33,898 nucleotides of DNA, from positions 1 to 33,898 of the forward strand of contig MWYV01000014.1 of the NCBI GenBank assembly GCA_002050435.1, written 5' to 3'. A program made the translations under genes and the position numbers. The notes under the pieces were generated by a model that worked only from the letters and a program-made list of their open reading frames with translations, was not told the DNA's origin and did no database searches. This DNA comes from Chitinophagales bacterium 33-2 (GTDB lineage Bacteria > Bacteroidota > Bacteroidia > Chitinophagales > Chitinophagaceae). Positions 31,174 to 33,898 of the stretch are shown piece by piece (position 1 is the first letter of the stretch; every line of letters begins with the position of its first letter).

Positions 31174-33588
31174 TTATTCCATGATTTCTTCCAGGTGGGT
31201 TAAATAACCTTCTTTGGACATGCCTTCAATAACAATCCTGAATGCAGTTGTAATATCATTATTAAAAAACTGAATTTTCAACGGTTTATTTGGTTTTGCC
31301 ACCAGCATAGGATTCCAATAAAGAGTAGTGCGCACATCTTTTAATTCATGTCTTTTATCAAAGTTGTTGTAGTTGGGCGAATAAAATTCTTTTAAAGGTG
31401 CATAACCGGTAATGGTATTGCTGGATAAACCTCCCCGGTTATTGCTTCTGTTCACTACATCGTTTCCCTTTTTGGTGTAAATGGCAATTGCTCCTCCGGC
31501 TCCACCGCCTGCAGCACCTATAAATGGCGGACGAAATACTTTAATATAGGCCACATCATCAATAGGAACCATGCTAATGAGATCTACATCAGCCATTCTT
31601 TCATCAAGAAAAAGTGTGGGGGGCGATCCTCTCCATGACAAATTTGTTTCACTACCAGTATTGCTGATTTGTAACCCTGCAACTCTTCCGGTGAGATAAC
31701 TGAAAATATCCAGCCGGCCCATGGCCGTCGGATCGTTTACAAGGTCAAACTGGTAACTGTCTCCGCCGCTGAACAAGCCCGAAGCATATTTTTCATCCAT
31801 AACCTGCAGCGTTGGTTTTGTTTTGGCAGTGACCGTAACATTTTCTAAAACATTCCCTTTCAATTTTTGTTGCAGCGCTAGTGCTTCAGCAGCAAATTTT
31901 CGGTGGTACCCGATAGTGGTATCAAAGCGAAAAGGGTAGTACCTGGCAAACTCATTTTTAAGACTAGTGTAATTAGGTGCCGCAATTTTTTCAGTCATGA
32001 AACTGGCGCTTGACGAACTGAATAATTTTGATTTCACCTGGTAGTACACTTTCAGTGTATCAAAAAATATGACATCGGGATCATTAAATCTTCCTTCCCT
32101 GTCTATGGGGAGCACCATCATTTTAGCACCTGAATCTTTTTCTTTTACAAAAAGTACAAGGCTTTCCAGTCCCGTAAGCTGACTTTTAGGAACGCCGATC
32201 AGTTGACCCGATAGTGTGAGGTAATTTGTATCCTTTGCAAATTTCATTACCGGGAGCCTGCCTTTGGCAATGTCTTCCCATTTAAACCTTCTCCATCCAT
32301 TGGTCAGCATTACCAGATCGAGGTGTTGCGCTGTTTGAACCGAACGGTCTTTAAAATAATAAGAAGGATTATGGATATGACCTTTCAACTCACTATTTAA
32401 AAACAGGTGAGAGATGATGTTAGAACTACTGTCTTTATCGATCATTACATCTGTAATGGAAATAGAAAGATTGGCACCTTCAAGATGATCAGGAATGCTG
32501 ATCTCTATTTCATTCCTGGCTCTTTTATTCAAACCCCAGTGCGCCACATTCAATGATGTTTGAAATGCATGGTCATCATTTTTTACAAAACTGATCCGCT
32601 CCGCCAGCGCATTCCAGGCTTCATCAAAAACGGTAATCACCATAATGCCTGATGGTACATTGTCAAGCGGTATCACTTTCTTCACAGTTCCTCCCGGATC
32701 GGCTATGCCGGCAGTTTTAAAGATCATGATCCCTTGCATGGTGCCGATGATGTTTACTTTTACCTGGCCTTCCTGCCTGGGACTAAAATGAACTGCTATG
32801 TGTTTTTTATTATCGAACTCAGTCACCTGTAAAGCAATTCCTGAAGCATTAATTGAGGGTAAAGCAGTCGTATGTTCTGAGCCTTTTTCATCTTTCCATT
32901 TTGCCGTATAAGCAGCGCCTGGTTTTGGAGTAAACACCAGACTTCCCATTCCATCATGTTGCATTCTGATTGAATCAATGCTCACACCCTGTTCCATCAA
33001 TATACCTTTAATCTTATGTGGTTTGCCCCACTGGTCATTTGCTTTAAAAGCAAGCCTGTTAGATACACCTGCAACCAGTTCACCCCCTTCCGGAAAAAAC
33101 TGCAGTTGAGGAATTGCCTGAGGCAGCACCTGTTTTTTCAATTGAGGATTTTTAGAAATCACCTGTATGGTTTTCTGGTACACCAATGCTGAATCAAAAT
33201 TCAACATCCATTTTGTATAAGCCCTTACATGAAGAACTTCGCCCTTATAATTTGCAGGAATTTCAAACTGGCCATTGCTGAGCCCCTCTATAACAGGGCT
33301 GGCATTATGAGCGAGGAGCTCACCATTTTCTGCGACCCAGTCAATATAAAAGGTTTTGCTCCCATGTGCCGGAAACAAGCTTTGCATAATGTAGGCTTTA
33401 TACCAGATCGTTTCGCCCGGAAGGTAAGACGACTTATCATAATGGAGGTAAGCTCTTTCAGGTAAATATTCTTTTGAAATCTTCAAAAGTGTAGAATCCA
33501 AATGAGGGGATTGAGCATTTAAATCCATAGCCCAAAAAAGAAATAAACATAAAATGGTACGGCACAATATTTTAAGTAGGATGGGCAT
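31174..33588 (-). CDS. MG2-domain plus TonB-plug surface protein
   Basis: The 804-residue protein has a signal peptide (LFWAMDLNAQSP). YLHYDKSSYLPGETIWYKAY is the macroglobulin MG2 start of Bacteroidota surface proteins, with further Ig-like beta domains to about residue 560. The segment GRLDIFSYLTGRVAGLQI, then RGSPPTLFLDERMADVDLI and VAYIKVFRPPFIGA is a TonB-dependent receptor plug. It is followed by only about 100 residues, not a beta-barrel. The protein thus has a plug without its own barrel. Such proteins probably work with a separate outer-membrane partner; substrate is unknown. Confidence 0.85.
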   Translation of the reverse strand: MPILLKILCRTILCLFLFWAMDLNAQSPHLDSTLLKISKEYLPERAYLHYDKSSYLPGETIWYKAYIMQSLFPAHGSKTFYIDWVAENGELLAHNASPVIEGLSNGQFEIPANYKGEVLHVRAYTKWMLNFDSALVYQKTIQVISKNPQLKKQVLPQAIPQLQFFPEGGELVAGVSNRLAFKANDQWGKPHKIKGILMEQGVSIDSIRMQHDGMGSLVFTPKPGAAYTAKWKDEKGSEHTTALPSINASGIALQVTEFDNKKHIAVHFSPRQEGQVKVNIIGTMQGIMIFKTAGIADPGGTVKKVIPLDNVPSGIMVITVFDEAWNALAERISFVKNDDHAFQTSLNVAHWGLNKRARNEIEISIPDHLEGANLSISITDVMIDKDSSSNIISHLFLNSELKGHIHNPSYYFKDRSVQTAQHLDLVMLTNGWRRFKWEDIAKGRLPVMKFAKDTNYLTLSGQLIGVPKSQLTGLESLVLFVKEKDSGAKMMVLPIDREGRFNDPDVIFFDTLKVYYQVKSKLFSSSSASFMTEKIAAPNYTSLKNEFARYYPFRFDTTIGYHRKFAAEALALQQKLKGNVLENVTVTAKTKPTLQVMDEKYASGLFSGGDSYQFDLVNDPTAMGRLDIFSYLTGRVAGLQISNTGSETNLSWRGSPPTLFLDERMADVDLISMVPIDDVAYIKVFRPPFIGAAGGGAGGAIAIYTKKGNDVVNRSNNRGGLSSNTITGYAPLKEFYSPNYNNFDKRHELKDVRTTLYWNPMLVAKPNKPLKIQFFNNDITTAFRIVIEGMSKEGYLTHLEEIME

Positions 33589-33699
33589 GCTGTTAAATTA
33601 ATTCAGTTTTCTTAATGCGAAAGCGTTTGGAAAACTTATGGCATTTTTTTGGCAAATCTACCCCCTGGAAATTTAGATATCCTCTTTTGATCAATATTC

Positions 33700-33898
33700 C
33701 TATGGATACGCCCCTTCCTTCACAGATGGATTGAAAATATTTTTTGTCATTTTAAAAATTTGTTTATGAAAAAGATTTCTCGCACCATTTAAAGTGCCAT
33801 CATTCATCCATGTGTCAAACTCAACAGCAAACGACCAGTTTGGATTCACTGTATTGGAAGCATCATCAATTCCAAAAGTACCATAACCGATTTCTTCA
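33700..33898 (-). CDS. C-terminal fragment of a lectin-like protein (partial at window edge)
   Basis: On the - strand a frame is open from base 33897 to a TAG at 33700-33702, giving EEIGYGTFGIDDASNTVNP, then WSFAVEFDTWMNDGT and a tail ending EGAYP. The SFAVEFDTW string is the core strand of L-type (legume-lectin-like, concanavalin A-fold) domains. In a full L-type lectin about 100 further residues follow this strand, and here only about 40 do. The gene may be shortened or decayed. The N-terminal part is outside the window. Confidence 0.6.
   Translation of the reverse strand, partial: EEIGYGTFGIDDASNTVNPNWSFAVEFDTWMNDGTLNGARNLFHKQIFKMTKNIFNPSVKEGAYP

Overview
The window looks like a chromosomal piece of a Bacteroidota bacterium, most likely family Chitinophagaceae or a close relative. 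Supporting signs are AT-leaning DNA, short AT-rich leaders with TAnnTTTG-type -7 boxes, several lipoproteins and aromatic-ended outer-membrane barrels, a DUF3078 protein, a BatB/BatC pair, the long three-domain IspG, and an 804-residue MG2 plus TonB-plug surface protein. It contains no rRNA, tRNA or CRISPR array that I could recognise. Most of it is ordinary core and small-gene content.

Layout. 1-3668: a tail of an upstream gene, then four overlapping + strand genes (barrel, GDPD-type lipoprotein, second barrel, secreted metallophosphoesterase). 3674-6905: a MATE exporter and glycine C-acetyltransferase (kbl) read outward from a shared promoter region; kbl and a lipoprotein gene converge on a bidirectional hairpin terminator. 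7036-12955: a frameshifted small secreted-protein gene, a class D beta-lactamase lipoprotein, BatB/BatC, ispG and a Met-rich lipoprotein. 13036-15552: nadB and an LpxL-like acyltransferase. 15549-17409: a CstB-like persulfide dioxygenase/rhodanese gene behind an ArsR-type regulator, with a well-formed Bacteroidota promoter. 17435-19669: tsaB, small envelope genes and an AmiD-like amidase. 19757-22278: a PfpI/DJ-1 protein, a 2H-phosphoesterase-like protein without its HxT motifs, a UmuD'-like protein without its Ser/Lys dyad, and an Xre-RES toxin-antitoxin pair. 22589-28374: small hydrophilic, LysM and membrane proteins, a half-length asparaginase, DUF3078, a SET-domain protein, an MFS transporter, a NUDIX hydrolase and an unknown partner gene. 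28536-29146: a non-coding element about 0.6 kb long bounded by 22-bp inverted repeats and full of stem-loops. 29159-33588: a small protein, a Gdx/SugE-like SMR exporter, a 37-kDa nucleoid-associated protein, a DUF1328 protein and the MG2/plug protein. The right edge cuts a lectin-like gene.

The most interesting parts are: (a) the 20353-22278 cluster, where two divergent genes both encode apparent pseudo-enzymes, one starting where processed UmuD' would start, next to an NAD-targeting-type RES toxin module with a perfect 12-bp palindrome in its promoter; (b) the TIR-bounded non-coding element; (c) a persulfide-detoxification operon whose regulator has no cysteine; (d) a one-base frameshift at about 7315 that splits an otherwise intact gene.
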